Source: JAJPKK01 sp963702755
Lineage (GTDB): Bacteria > Pseudomonadota > Alphaproteobacteria > Rhizobiales > Xanthobacteraceae
Direction: 5' to 3'
NCBI GenBank assembly: GCA_963702755.1
Contig: CAVPDZ010000004.1
Location: forward strand, 310,001-374,000
DNA: 64,000 nt
Shown one piece after another: positions 37,465 through 45,377 of this stretch. Made by a program: the position numbers and the translations under genes. Under the pieces are notes generated by a model. It was given only the letters and a program-made list of their open reading frames with translations. It did no database searches and was not told where the DNA came from. The number at the start of each line of letters is the position of its first letter. The stretch's first letter is position 1.

Positions 37465-38394
37465 ATGGTGCAAATGAGCGAAGCACTTCCCGTCGTCAGC
37501 ATGGCCCCGATCACGCGCGGCGAGGCCGACGCAGACGCGCGCGTCGGGCGCGACCTCAAGCGCGTGCTCGGCGAGTGGGGCGCATTCGAACTCGTCGACC
37601 ACGGCGTTCCGGCCGATGTGATCACCGGAGCATTTGCCGCGGCGGAGCGCTTCTTCGCGCTCCCGCTCGAGACGCGCATGCAGATCAAGATCGATCGGCA
37701 TAATCGCGGCTACGTGCCGATGCACCAGACGGTCTATCCGGGCAACCGGCCCGACCTGAAAGAGAGCTTCAACCTCGGCATCAACGTCACCGCGGACGAT
37801 CCGGACGTGAAGGCCGGCAAGCCGTTGCATGGCGTCAATCGCTGGCCCGACCTCCCGGGGTTTCGCGCCGATGTCGAGCGTTATTTCGACGCGCTGATGG
37901 GGCTCGGCGATCGCCTGCTCGGCCCGCTCGCTTTCTGTCTCGGCATATCCGCGGCGCAACTGCGCGAGCGCTACCGCAAGCCGATCGCATTCATGCGGCT
38001 GTTCCACTATCCGCCGAACAGCAACGTCGCGGAGAACGAGTACGGTGCCGCCGAGCACCAGGACTACGGCTTCCTCACCATCCTCGCCCAGGATGCCAAC
38101 GGCGGACTGGAAGTTCGCTCGCCGACCGGCCAGATCGTGCCGGTGCCGCCGCATCCGCAGAGCTTCATCATCAATGCCGGCGACATGCTGACCGAAATCA
38201 CCAAGGGCGCGATCCGCTCGGCACCCCATCGGGTCATCAATCGCGCCGGCGTTGCGCGCTATTCGATCCCGTTCTTCTTCGATCCGAACTTCGACGCCAC
38301 GTTCGAGGGGCTGCCGCACATCAGCGCCGGCGAATTCCTGCTCGCGAAATTCAACCGCTTCTACCAGCACCGCAAGGAAGCGGCGGCGAGTTGA
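37465..38394 (+). CDS. 2-oxoglutarate/Fe(II) dioxygenase (isopenicillin-N-synthase-like)
   Basis: The protein is about 309 aa. WGAFELVDHGVPADVI is the N-terminal DIOX_N segment. The Fe(II) ligands are H and D of AEHQDYGFLTIL and H of IRSAPHRVINRAG; RYSIPFFFDPNF supplies the 2-oxoglutarate Arg. All catalytic residues are present. The family hydroxylates or cyclises small acids; the bacterial substrate cannot be named. The start is uncertain among TTG 37450, ATG 37465 and ATG 37474. It converges with the binding protein at 38416 (21 bp apart) and is divergent from the NMT1-like gene. Confidence 0.9.
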   Translation: MVQMSEALPVVSMAPITRGEADADARVGRDLKRVLGEWGAFELVDHGVPADVITGAFAAAERFFALPLETRMQIKIDRHNRGYVPMHQTVYPGNRPDLKESFNLGINVTADDPDVKAGKPLHGVNRWPDLPGFRADVERYFDALMGLGDRLLGPLAFCLGISAAQLRERYRKPIAFMRLFHYPPNSNVAENEYGAAEHQDYGFLTILAQDANGGLEVRSPTGQIVPVPPHPQSFIINAGDMLTEITKGAIRSAPHRVINRAGVARYSIPFFFDPNFDATFEGLPHISAGEFLLAKFNRFYQHRKEAAAS

Positions 38395-38415
38395 TCCGCT
38401 GCAAACCGATCGAAA

Positions 38416-39414
38416 TCACATCGTGATCTTGAGGTCGCGGATGTAATCCGTGGTGAAGACCTGCGTCCAGTCGACGTCGGGCGCCAAGAGCTTCGCATCC
38501 ACCAGGAAATCGCGCGTCTTCTGCCAGCGCTCGCGGGTCATGATGCCGATGCCCATGGTGGCGGCGTCACCGCCGTCGACGGCTTTGACCTCGCGGATCT
38601 TTTCCAGCCCATACGCGAGTTGCTCATCGTCCATGCGGGTATTTTGTTGCTTGATGAGCGCGTTGCCCGCCGACGGATCGCGTAGATAGCTCCGCCAGCC
38701 TTCGACCGATGCGCGCGTGAAGCGCGCGATGGCGTCGGGATTGGCGCGCAGAAAGTCCGCCGTCGTCGCCATGGTGTTGGAGTAGGACGGATAGCCGTAG
38801 TCCGCGAACAGGAAGAAGCGGATGGGGACGTTGTTCTTCTTCGCGACGTAGGGCTCCGAGGTGATGTAGCCCACCACAGCGGAGGTCGGATCGTTGACGA
38901 AGGTTTGCAGGTTGGTGCCCTTCGGCGCCGGCATGTCGTCGGTGAAGCCGTAACGCAGCTTCAGCCATGGCCAGAACGTCGAAAAGCCGCTGTTGCCCAT
39001 GAAGATCTTGTGGCCTTTCAGGGCTTCGAGCGACGGCACCTCCGGCCGCGTCAAGACTCCCATCAGGTCGAACTGAAACGAGGTGAAGATGGCCTTGACC
39101 GGTACGCCGCGCGCGTACGCGTTGAGGAGCTGGATGTCGTAGCTCATGATGACGTCGGCTTCGCCGCCGGCGAGGAGCTGCAAGTTATTGAGCTGCGGGC
39201 CGCCCTGGTTGATCACGACATCAAGGCCGGCCTTCTCGTAAAGTCCCTGCGCCAGCGCCTGATAGAAGCCGCCGTGCTCGGCCTCCGCGAACCAATTGGT
39301 CAGCACGCGTATCCGCGTCGCGGCACGAGCCGGCAGCGCGGGCAACGCAGCTCCGGCCATCGCCGCGAGGCCGGTCCCCACAAGACTGCGGCGGGACAGA
39401 GCTGGGTTGATCAT
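38416..39414 (-). CDS. Tat-exported NMT1/THI5-like substrate-binding protein
   Basis: The protein is 332 aa. The N-terminus ALSRRSLVGTGLAAMAGAAL is a twin-arginine signal ending ALPARA. The mature part, RIRVLTNWFAEAEHGGFYQA, then LAQGLYEKAGLDVVI, is close to the ThiY/NMT1 pattern (a tryptophan followed by HxGxYxA), which binds thiamine-pyrimidine precursors in the characterised members. SFQFDLMGVLT and GNSGFSTFWPWLKLRYGF follow. It is the last gene of the operon cytochrome c, ThDP enzyme, binding protein; no permease or ATPase follows. It may deliver a substrate or cofactor precursor to the exported ThDP enzyme, which is my inference. Confidence 0.85.
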   Translation of the reverse strand: MINPALSRRSLVGTGLAAMAGAALPALPARAATRIRVLTNWFAEAEHGGFYQALAQGLYEKAGLDVVINQGGPQLNNLQLLAGGEADVIMSYDIQLLNAYARGVPVKAIFTSFQFDLMGVLTRPEVPSLEALKGHKIFMGNSGFSTFWPWLKLRYGFTDDMPAPKGTNLQTFVNDPTSAVVGYITSEPYVAKKNNVPIRFFLFADYGYPSYSNTMATTADFLRANPDAIARFTRASVEGWRSYLRDPSAGNALIKQQNTRMDDEQLAYGLEKIREVKAVDGGDAATMGIGIMTRERWQKTRDFLVDAKLLAPDVDWTQVFTTDYIRDLKITM

Positions 39415-39512
39415 GGTGGCGGCTCCCTAAAAGTCACTCCGTACGGGTGAGGCCAATTGAGCAAGAACAGTGCCATGCCTCGCGCCGAGGCGTTTCACCG
39501 GATGCCTCGCAC

Positions 39513-41487
39513 CTACACCCGTTTCTGGCGGATGTCGGCGATGCGGATCGGCGGCACCCATGGCTTGTCGGTCCAGCCGACGCCGCGGCGGGCGACCTGC
39601 ACATCGAGCAGATAGGGCTTGCCCTCGACCGTATGCGTGCGCGCCCGCGCCAGCGCCTCCCGCAATTGCCGCGGGTTCTCGACGACCTCGCCGGCAACGC
39701 CGAAGCCGCGCGCGATATCGGCCATGTTCATGTCCGGGTTGCCGAGATAGTCGTGAACGAACTGTCCGGTCTGCACCATGCGGCCACCCGGCACATTCGA
39801 GACGACGCGGCTGTGCGGTCCTGAATAGGCGTGGTTGTTGTAGACGACGACGATCACCGGCAACTGCAGCCGCGCCATGTTCCAAAGCGCGGTCGGCCCA
39901 AAGATGAACGAGCCGTCGCCGACGAGGCAGATCACCTGCTGGTTCGGGCGCGCGAGCTTGACGCCCGCCGCAGTGCCGACGCCAGACCCGAGATGGGAGC
40001 CGTAATAGTAGAACAACTCGCGGCCGCCGATCGGGTTGAAGTCGAAACCCTGCATCGCGACCGAGCCCGCCTCGTTGACGATGATGGCGTCGGGATCGGC
40101 AAACTTGCCGACCTCGTAGGTGACACGGTCGGCAATCAGCGGGCTGTCGTCCCATTCCGGGCTGTTGACCACGAGCGCCGCGCAACGTCCGCGCATTGTC
40201 GGAGAAGGCTTTGACCTCGGCCGCGCGGCGCGCGGCCTTCTCCTTGAAGGCCGGCGTCACAAGCTGCTCCACCGCCGCATAAAGATCGTCGAGACCAAGC
40301 CCGACATCGGCAACGAGCGGCACCTCGGTGAGCATGACGTTGCCCATGCTCGCGACGTCGATGCGCATGTCGATGAACTTCGGCCCGCGCGGCACGATCG
40401 GCGCCGCGCCATTGTGCTGGAACTTGTTGCCGACGTTGAGCACGACATCGGCGTTCTTCGGCCAGGCGAGCGACGTGAGATTGGTTGCCGGCGTGCTGCC
40501 GACCCAGAGCGGATGGGTTTCGGGATAATTGGCGTAGATCTGGCGCACCTGGGTCACCGGCATGCCCAGAAGCTCGGCGAGCTTGACGGCCTTGGCGACC
40601 GCTTTGGCCTTATAGATTTCATCGCCGACGATCATCACCGGCATGCGCGCTTCGACCAGAAGCTTCGCGGCCCGCGCGACCTCGTCGGGGTCGGGCCGCA
40701 CGCGCATGCGCGGATCGAACTGCGCCTGCGGGATGATCTCGGTCCGCGCGCGATCGTCGTTGTAGTCGGAATGCCAGGAGATGTAGGAGGGTCCGAACGG
40801 CGGGGTCCAGGCCGCCTTGAAGGCGCGCCGCACGGTCTCGGGAATCATGTCCGGCCGGCGGGCGAGCCAGGTGTACTTGGTGATCGGCTGGGCAAGCTGC
40901 TCCTGGTTCGCCACTTCCTCAAAGCCGTCGCGGCCGGCGCGGCGCGACTGGTCGGTGCGGTAGGAATAGACGACGAGCGGCGTCTGCTCCTTCCAGGCAT
41001 TGAAGATCTGGCCCATGGCATTGACCATACCGACGACGCCGGCCTGCATCACGATGGCGGGCTCGCCCGACGCCTTGATGTAACCGGCTGCCATGGCAGC
41101 GCCCGGCCCTTCGTGGGGCGTGAGGATGTATTTGAGCTGCGGCCGGTCGACGAGCGCCTCGTAGAATTGGGCGTCTTCGCTCGCGGAATTGCCGAACACG
41201 TATTTCACGCCGCAGGCGATCAGCTGCTCGGCGAGCGCGGCGCCGCCGGTGCCCTGGAATTGCTTCACGCCTGCGACGGTCGACGGCCGCGCCGGCGCGG
41301 ATGCGTCGTCGTCGTGCGGCACGTAAGGCACCGGGGCCGTCGCATTCGCCTGGGCGAGGACGGGTGTCGAGACCGCGCTGAGCACGGACTGGGCGGCCGT
41401 CGCGGTGAGGCCTGCCTTGGTGAGCCCGTCGACAAAGCGTCGACGTGACATCGAGCGCGTCAAATATTTTGCGACTATCTCCCGCAT
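39513..41487 (-). CDS. Tat-exported thiamine-diphosphate enzyme (acetolactate synthase/decarboxylase-like), frameshifted near 40180
   Basis: The product is about 657 aa from ATG 41487 (AGGAGGG site). The leader RSMSRRRFVDGLTKAGLTAT ends PVLAQA and is a clear Tat signal, unusual for this family. The ThDP N domain (GTGGAALAEQLIACGVKYVF) holds the activating Glu in LTPHEGPGAAMAAGYIKAS. The C-domain carries the GDG...N motif, ICLVGDGSFIFGPTALWNMA, then VVVYNNHAYSG. One extra base between 40171 and 40185 breaks the frame inside a linker. A cytochrome c gene precedes it by 54 bp, which suggests that electrons from decarboxylation of a 2-keto acid go to the respiratory chain in the periplasm. Substrate is unknown. 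Confidence 0.85.
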
Positions 41488-41541
41488 GATCGCCCTCCTG
41501 TTAACCTTGTTCTCGCGTGTTTTTCGATGTGCCCGATGTCT

Positions 41542-41829
41542 TCAGCGTGGGGCCGCCGCCTTGCCGGGCCCAAGCTCCGTGCCGAGGTAATCGGCCATCA
41601 GCCTGATCTCTTCCGGCGTCCACAGTCCCCCGCGGCCGACCATGCGGTAGACCGTCGCCTCCCAGGCGCGGCGATCCTGGCGCTGATCGCGAAACATCGC
41701 GTCGTTGTGGCACTGGAAGCACTTGCTGAGCACCAGGGCTCGCCCGGGATTGTTCTCCTGCGCCACCGCGGCCGACGCCAGCGCCAGGCCGGCAAGCGCC
41801 GCCGCGGCACTCAGAACAAGCCCTTTCAT
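41542..41829 (-). CDS. Small secreted cytochrome c paired with the ThDP enzyme
   Basis: The protein is 95 aa with a signal peptide (LSAAAALAGLALASAAVAQE) and one haem site, CFQCH, in VLSKCFQCHNDAMFRDQ. A short C-terminal helix (TPEEIRLMADYLGTELG) is typical of minimal class I cytochromes. Possible axial Met residues are in NDAM and VYRMVGRGG. It is the first gene of the three-gene operon. Physical pairing with an exported ThDP enzyme suggests it is that enzyme's electron acceptor. Confidence 0.88.
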   Translation of the reverse strand: MKGLVLSAAAALAGLALASAAVAQENNPGRALVLSKCFQCHNDAMFRDQRQDRRAWEATVYRMVGRGGLWTPEEIRLMADYLGTELGPGKAAAPR

Positions 41830-42017
41830 CGTTTACCTCCCGAGATTAGAAACCGCGTTATTGGTCGATGGCGCGGGCCCGGTCAACAGGCGCAAGCGGT
41901 GTAAATCATAATCGCTTGGCGCTGCCGGGGCGAGCCGCAATGGCCCGCCGCGCTGGCGAAACTCCAGGCACCGGAGCGAAAGCTGTCCTGCACGTGCTAA
42001 CAACGAAGAGCGGAGGA

Positions 42018-42782
42018 ATGGTGGCATGGCATCGGGACAGCTTGTGGGGCAAGTGGCATCTGGTCACCGGCGGGGTGCGGAAAATCGGCCGCGCCATTGC
42101 GTTGGCGCTGGCACGCGAAGGCGCCGCCATCGCCGTGAACGCCAAGACGTCGCGGGAGGAAGCGGACGACACCGTGCGCGAGATTGCGGCGCAAGGCGGC
42201 ACCGCGCGCACGGTGATGGCGGACGTGACCGACGAGGCGGCGGTTGCCCGCATGGTGGAGGACATCGGCGCGGCGCTCGGGCCGGTCGATATTTTGGTCA
42301 ACAATGCCGCCATCCGTCGCGACAGTGCCTTCGCTACCATGAGCTTCGCCGATTGGCGCGCCATCATGGCCGTGGTGCTCGACGGCGCCTTTCTCGTCAG
42401 CCGCGCGGTGATCCCGGGCATGGTTGCCAAAGGCCGCGGTTCGATCATCAACATTGGTGGCGTCACGGCCCATACCGGCGCCGTTGGCCGCGCCCACGTC
42501 TCGGCGGCCAAGGCCGGCCTCGTCGGGCTCACGAGAGCGCTCGCCGTCGAGTACGGCGGCAACGGCATTACCGTGAACTGCGTTGCCCCGGGCCGCATCG
42601 CCGGGCCGCGCTCGGCGACCTCGGGCAAAGGCGGCACGATCCCCGGGGGCGGCCATCCGCTCGTCGGCCACGACGGCACGCCGCAGGATATCGCCGCCAC
42701 GGTGACATTCCTGTGCTCGCCGAGCGGCCGCTACATCACCGGCCAGACCATTCATGTGAACGGCGGAATCTATCTCGGATGA
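42018..42782 (+). CDS. SDR-family protein with degenerate active site
   Basis: The protein is about 254 aa. The Rossmann glycine motif is VTGGVRKIGRAIALALAREG, and NNAAIRRDSAFATMSFADWR carries the structural Asn. The usual catalytic Ser (NISS) is NIGG here, and the usual YxxxK reads VSAAK, preceded by His (GRAHVSAAKAGL). Only Asn and Lys of the tetrad remain. The C-terminus GQTIHVNGGIYLG is a standard SDR ending. The start is ATG 42018 or GTG 42021; GCGGAGGA is just upstream. It is divergent from the cytochrome c/ThDP operon. It could bind NAD(P) without classical reductase activity or act like dienoyl-CoA reductases, which also lack the Tyr. Confidence 0.85.
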   Translation: MVAWHRDSLWGKWHLVTGGVRKIGRAIALALAREGAAIAVNAKTSREEADDTVREIAAQGGTARTVMADVTDEAAVARMVEDIGAALGPVDILVNNAAIRRDSAFATMSFADWRAIMAVVLDGAFLVSRAVIPGMVAKGRGSIINIGGVTAHTGAVGRAHVSAAKAGLVGLTRALAVEYGGNGITVNCVAPGRIAGPRSATSGKGGTIPGGGHPLVGHDGTPQDIAATVTFLCSPSGRYITGQTIHVNGGIYLG

Positions 42783-42786
42783 CATC

Positions 42787-42915
42787 GTAGCCCGGATAAG
42801 CACCGGCGCGAGCCGGTGCACAATCCGGGGCGGCGCTGCGAAAATCGGAATGCGCGAGTGCAATGGCGCAAGGCTGTCCCCGGATTTCGCGCGTTCCGCG
42901 CTTCATCCGGGCTAC
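42787..42915. repeat. Palindromic repeat family A, copy 3
   Basis: It begins GTAGCCCGGATAAGC and ends TTCATCCGGGCTAC, with an internal CACCGGCGCGAGCCGGTG hairpin. It fills the gap between the SDR gene and the convergent secreted-protein gene and supplies the latter's stop codon (TAG, 42912-42914). Confidence 0.85.
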
Positions 42916-43775
42916 GGGTTCTTCCGCGTCTGCTTGAAATAGCGCAGATCGGGCGGCGGCTGATTCTTGCGGACGGGCATCAAAAATCCGTCGGCGCTGA
43001 TCATGTAGCCCTGCCCGGCGATTTCCACGTGCGGATTTGCCTCCGAGCACACGGTCTCGCGCCATAGCGGGCGCGGATCGGAATTGCGGACGTATCTTTT
43101 CGTTACCGTCCAGGGCTGCGTCAGCGCGTGGTCATAAGACGTGATCTCGTCGTACAGCAGGTTCGGATTGGCCTTGTCGCCGAAGATCCGTTCCTTGATC
43201 ACGGTCTGGCCGTCGGCATGGAACGGGATGCCGGTCGCATCATAGGTGCGCGGATTGCGCAAATTCCGCGTCTCGATTTCAAGCGTATCAAAACGCCCGT
43301 CGCCGTCGGTATCGAGCCAGTGACCGATCGAGTAGCCGGCGAACGTCGGGTCTTCATCGGCCGGGAAATCGCGGCCGTCGGTGAAGATGCGCCGCGCGTC
43401 ATGAATGTGCTGAGTCAGGATGTGGGTCGTCTCCGGCGTGATCACCATCTCCATCGGCTCGTACATGTTCATGATCCGCGGCATCCCGGGCGACAGGCAG
43501 GTGTAGGTCGGATCGATGCCCTGGCCGCCTTCCGCCTGGTCCTTCAGATTGGCCTCGTAGATGGCACGATATTCCGGCGTCAGCGGGATTTGCTGTCCCT
43601 GGCGGCCCTTGCCGGGATCGTAGGTGACGGGGCCGGTTTCGGCACGACGCCATTGGCCCTTCCAGTCGGGATACTTCGTCTGATCGAACGCCGCCGCGCC
43701 TTCAAGGGTCAACATCCCGACAGCGGCAAGCGAGGCCAGGAATAAAAGCGCCTTGATCGAGGTCTTGTCCTTCAT
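42912..43775 (-). CDS. Secreted protein of unknown function with an EF-hand-like loop
   Basis: The protein is 287 aa from ATG 43775, with a signal peptide (ALLFLASLAAVGMLTLEGAA). The mature part DQTKYPDWKGQWRR opens a family common in alphaproteobacteria with no known function. Residues 155-166 (DTDGDGRFDTLE) fit a canonical twelve-residue calcium-binding loop (D-x-D-x-D-G ... E). As I recall, relatives have a shorter W-E-G-D-T-L-V segment there, so the loop looks like an insertion. There are only two Cys. The stop codon lies inside a repeat. The gene precedes the haem/Rieske operon but on the opposite strand. Confidence 0.75.
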   Translation of the reverse strand: MKDKTSIKALLFLASLAAVGMLTLEGAAAFDQTKYPDWKGQWRRAETGPVTYDPGKGRQGQQIPLTPEYRAIYEANLKDQAEGGQGIDPTYTCLSPGMPRIMNMYEPMEMVITPETTHILTQHIHDARRIFTDGRDFPADEDPTFAGYSIGHWLDTDGDGRFDTLEIETRNLRNPRTYDATGIPFHADGQTVIKERIFGDKANPNLLYDEITSYDHALTQPWTVTKRYVRNSDPRPLWRETVCSEANPHVEIAGQGYMISADGFLMPVRKNQPPPDLRYFKQTRKNP

Positions 43776-43950
43776 GACGGCCTCCCTGCCCACGCGACCT
43801 GTCGCGCGCGCCAATATTTTTTGTTATCGCGCCCGACGGGTTGCCGCAGGATGCGTCGCGCAACGATACACCAGGCCCGCCACGCCGCGAAGGGCTCCCG
43901 CCTTGAGCACTCCGAGCTTTGCGCTATGGTTGGCGTGGGAGCGAAAAAAC

Positions 43951-44166
43951 ATGGCGAGCGTCACTACGATCTTGATCGTTGTGCTGGCCGCTTACGTGAC
44001 AGCGGGCATCGGTGTGGCGCTTGCCTTCGTCATACGCGGCTTTTCCGACGTCTTGCCGGCCGATACGCCCGTAACGATCGGCGCCCGCATCCTGATCCTG
44101 CCCGGCGCGGCGGCGCTTTGGCCCGTCGTCCTGCGCCGCTGGCTGCAATTGCGGGACCGGCCATGA
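43951..44166 (+). CDS. 71-aa membrane protein, first gene of the haem/Rieske operon
   Basis: ATG 43951 reads MASVTTILIVVLAAYVTAGI, and a second helix ends ILILPGAAALWPVVLRRWLQ. The product has two helices and a basic C-terminus (cytosolic by the positive-inside rule). The stop overlaps the next start (ATGA, 44163). I do not recognise a family; context suggests a small subunit of the membrane redox complex. Confidence 0.7.
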   Translation: MASVTTILIVVLAAYVTAGIGVALAFVIRGFSDVLPADTPVTIGARILILPGAAALWPVVLRRWLQLRDRP

Positions 44167-44309
44167 GACGCTCCCACCGCTTCGCCCATCGACTGATCTG
44201 GCCGTTGCTTGCCGTGCTCGTGGTGGTCGGCGTCGTCATGGCGTTAGTACTGCGGCCGCCGCCGGAAGAGCCAGCAGCCCCGCCGGCCCAAACCGGGCAA
44301 ACCCCATGA
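44163..44309 (+). CDS. 48-aa single-helix membrane peptide
   Basis: ATG 44163 overlaps the previous stop. The product has a basic head (MRRSHRFAHRLIWPLLAVLV), one helix (VVVGVVMALVL) and a Pro-rich periplasmic tail (RPPPEEPAAPPAQTGQTP). Its stop overlaps the next gene's ATG at 44306. Two consecutive four-base overlaps make it a real gene despite its size. Confidence 0.75.
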   Translation: MRRSHRFAHRLIWPLLAVLVVVGVVMALVLRPPPEEPAAPPAQTGQTP

Positions 44310-45355
44310 GCGCGGGCTACCAGGCTGTTCAATGGAACGCCCGCAAGGTCATCTATGACGCCGTCGCGCTCGCCGCGGTCGTGATTTTCATCAACGGCGT
44401 CATTGCGATCGGAAGCTATCTGGATCCGCCGAAGGACGCTGCGGAAGCCGCCGACCTGCGCATCCTCGCCTGGGGCATATGCGCCTACCTGATGCTCACC
44501 TTTATCCTCGCGATCGGACCGCTCGCGCGGCTCGATCCGCGCTTCCTCGTGCTCCTCTACAATCGGCGCCATCTGGGCGTGATGACCTTCTTCATCGCCG
44601 CCGTCCACGCCTGGTACATGATCGAATGGTATCAGGCGATCAACGCCATGCCGCAGCTCGGCGAAGATCTGGTGAACTGGCCGGACTACGTGAAGTTCAT
44701 CGGCTTCCCCTTCAAGGCCCTGGGCATTGCGGCACTGCTGGTGCTGTTCGTGATGGCGGCGACAAGCCACGACTTCTGGCTCGCCTTCCTGACCCCGCGG
44801 ATCTGGAAGGCGCTGCACATGGCGCTCTATGTTGCCTATGGGCTCGTCGTCATGCACGTGGCGCTCGGGGCGATGCAGGATCAGCGCTCGCCGCTCCTGC
44901 CGGCGATGCTGCTCGGGTGCTTCGGCACCGTCGCGGCGCTGCATGTCCTCGCCGGCTGGCGCGAGCGACAGCATGACCGCGGAGTGCGCGCGAGCAGCGA
45001 CGGCTGGATCGTCGTCGGAGCGCCGCTCGCGATCCCGGACAAGGCGGCGCGCATCATCGCAGCACCCGGCGGCGAGCGCATTGCCGTGTTTCGCGACGGC
45101 GGCGAGATCGGTGCTTTCACCAACCTGTGCGCCCATCAGAATGGCCCGCTCGGCGAAGGCCGCATCATCGACGGCTGCGTCACCTGCCCCTGGCATGGCC
45201 ACCAGTTTCGGCTGGCCGACGGCTGCGCGCCGGCGCCCTACACCGATAAGATCGAGACGTACCGGGTCCGCATCCGCGACGGCGTTATCGAGGTTTATCC
45301 GAAGCCGCTGCCGCCCGGCACACCCGCTGCGATCCGGTGGTTGGACGCAGCTTAA
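44306..45355 (+). CDS. Ferric-reductase-like haem membrane domain fused to a Rieske domain
   Basis: The protein is 349 aa. The N-terminal 230 residues form about six helices with two spaced His pairs, H-x11-H in YNRRHLGVMTFFIAAVHAWY and H-x12-H in KALHMALYVAYGLVVMHVAL. This is the bis-haem arrangement of ferric-reductase/NADPH-oxidase-like domains. The C-terminal 110 residues are a Rieske 2Fe-2S domain with CAHQNGPLGEGRI, then CVTCPWHGHQF (CxH-x16-CxxH). No NAD or FAD module is attached. The next gene could supply electrons through its own Rieske and flavin domains. The substrate or final acceptor is unknown. Confidence 0.85.
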   Translation: MSAGYQAVQWNARKVIYDAVALAAVVIFINGVIAIGSYLDPPKDAAEAADLRILAWGICAYLMLTFILAIGPLARLDPRFLVLLYNRRHLGVMTFFIAAVHAWYMIEWYQAINAMPQLGEDLVNWPDYVKFIGFPFKALGIAALLVLFVMAATSHDFWLAFLTPRIWKALHMALYVAYGLVVMHVALGAMQDQRSPLLPAMLLGCFGTVAALHVLAGWRERQHDRGVRASSDGWIVVGAPLAIPDKAARIIAAPGGERIAVFRDGGEIGAFTNLCAHQNGPLGEGRIIDGCVTCPWHGHQFRLADGCAPAPYTDKIETYRVRIRDGVIEVYPKPLPPGTPAAIRWLDAA

Positions 45356-45377
45356 CGGCAACACAACGGGGCCCATC

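Noticed and set aside
39513..41487. Programmed ribosomal frameshifting in the ThDP gene or the others
   Set aside because: Breaks occur in many unrelated genes, without a shared slippery heptamer, and mostly in one direction of indel; sequencing insertion is simpler.
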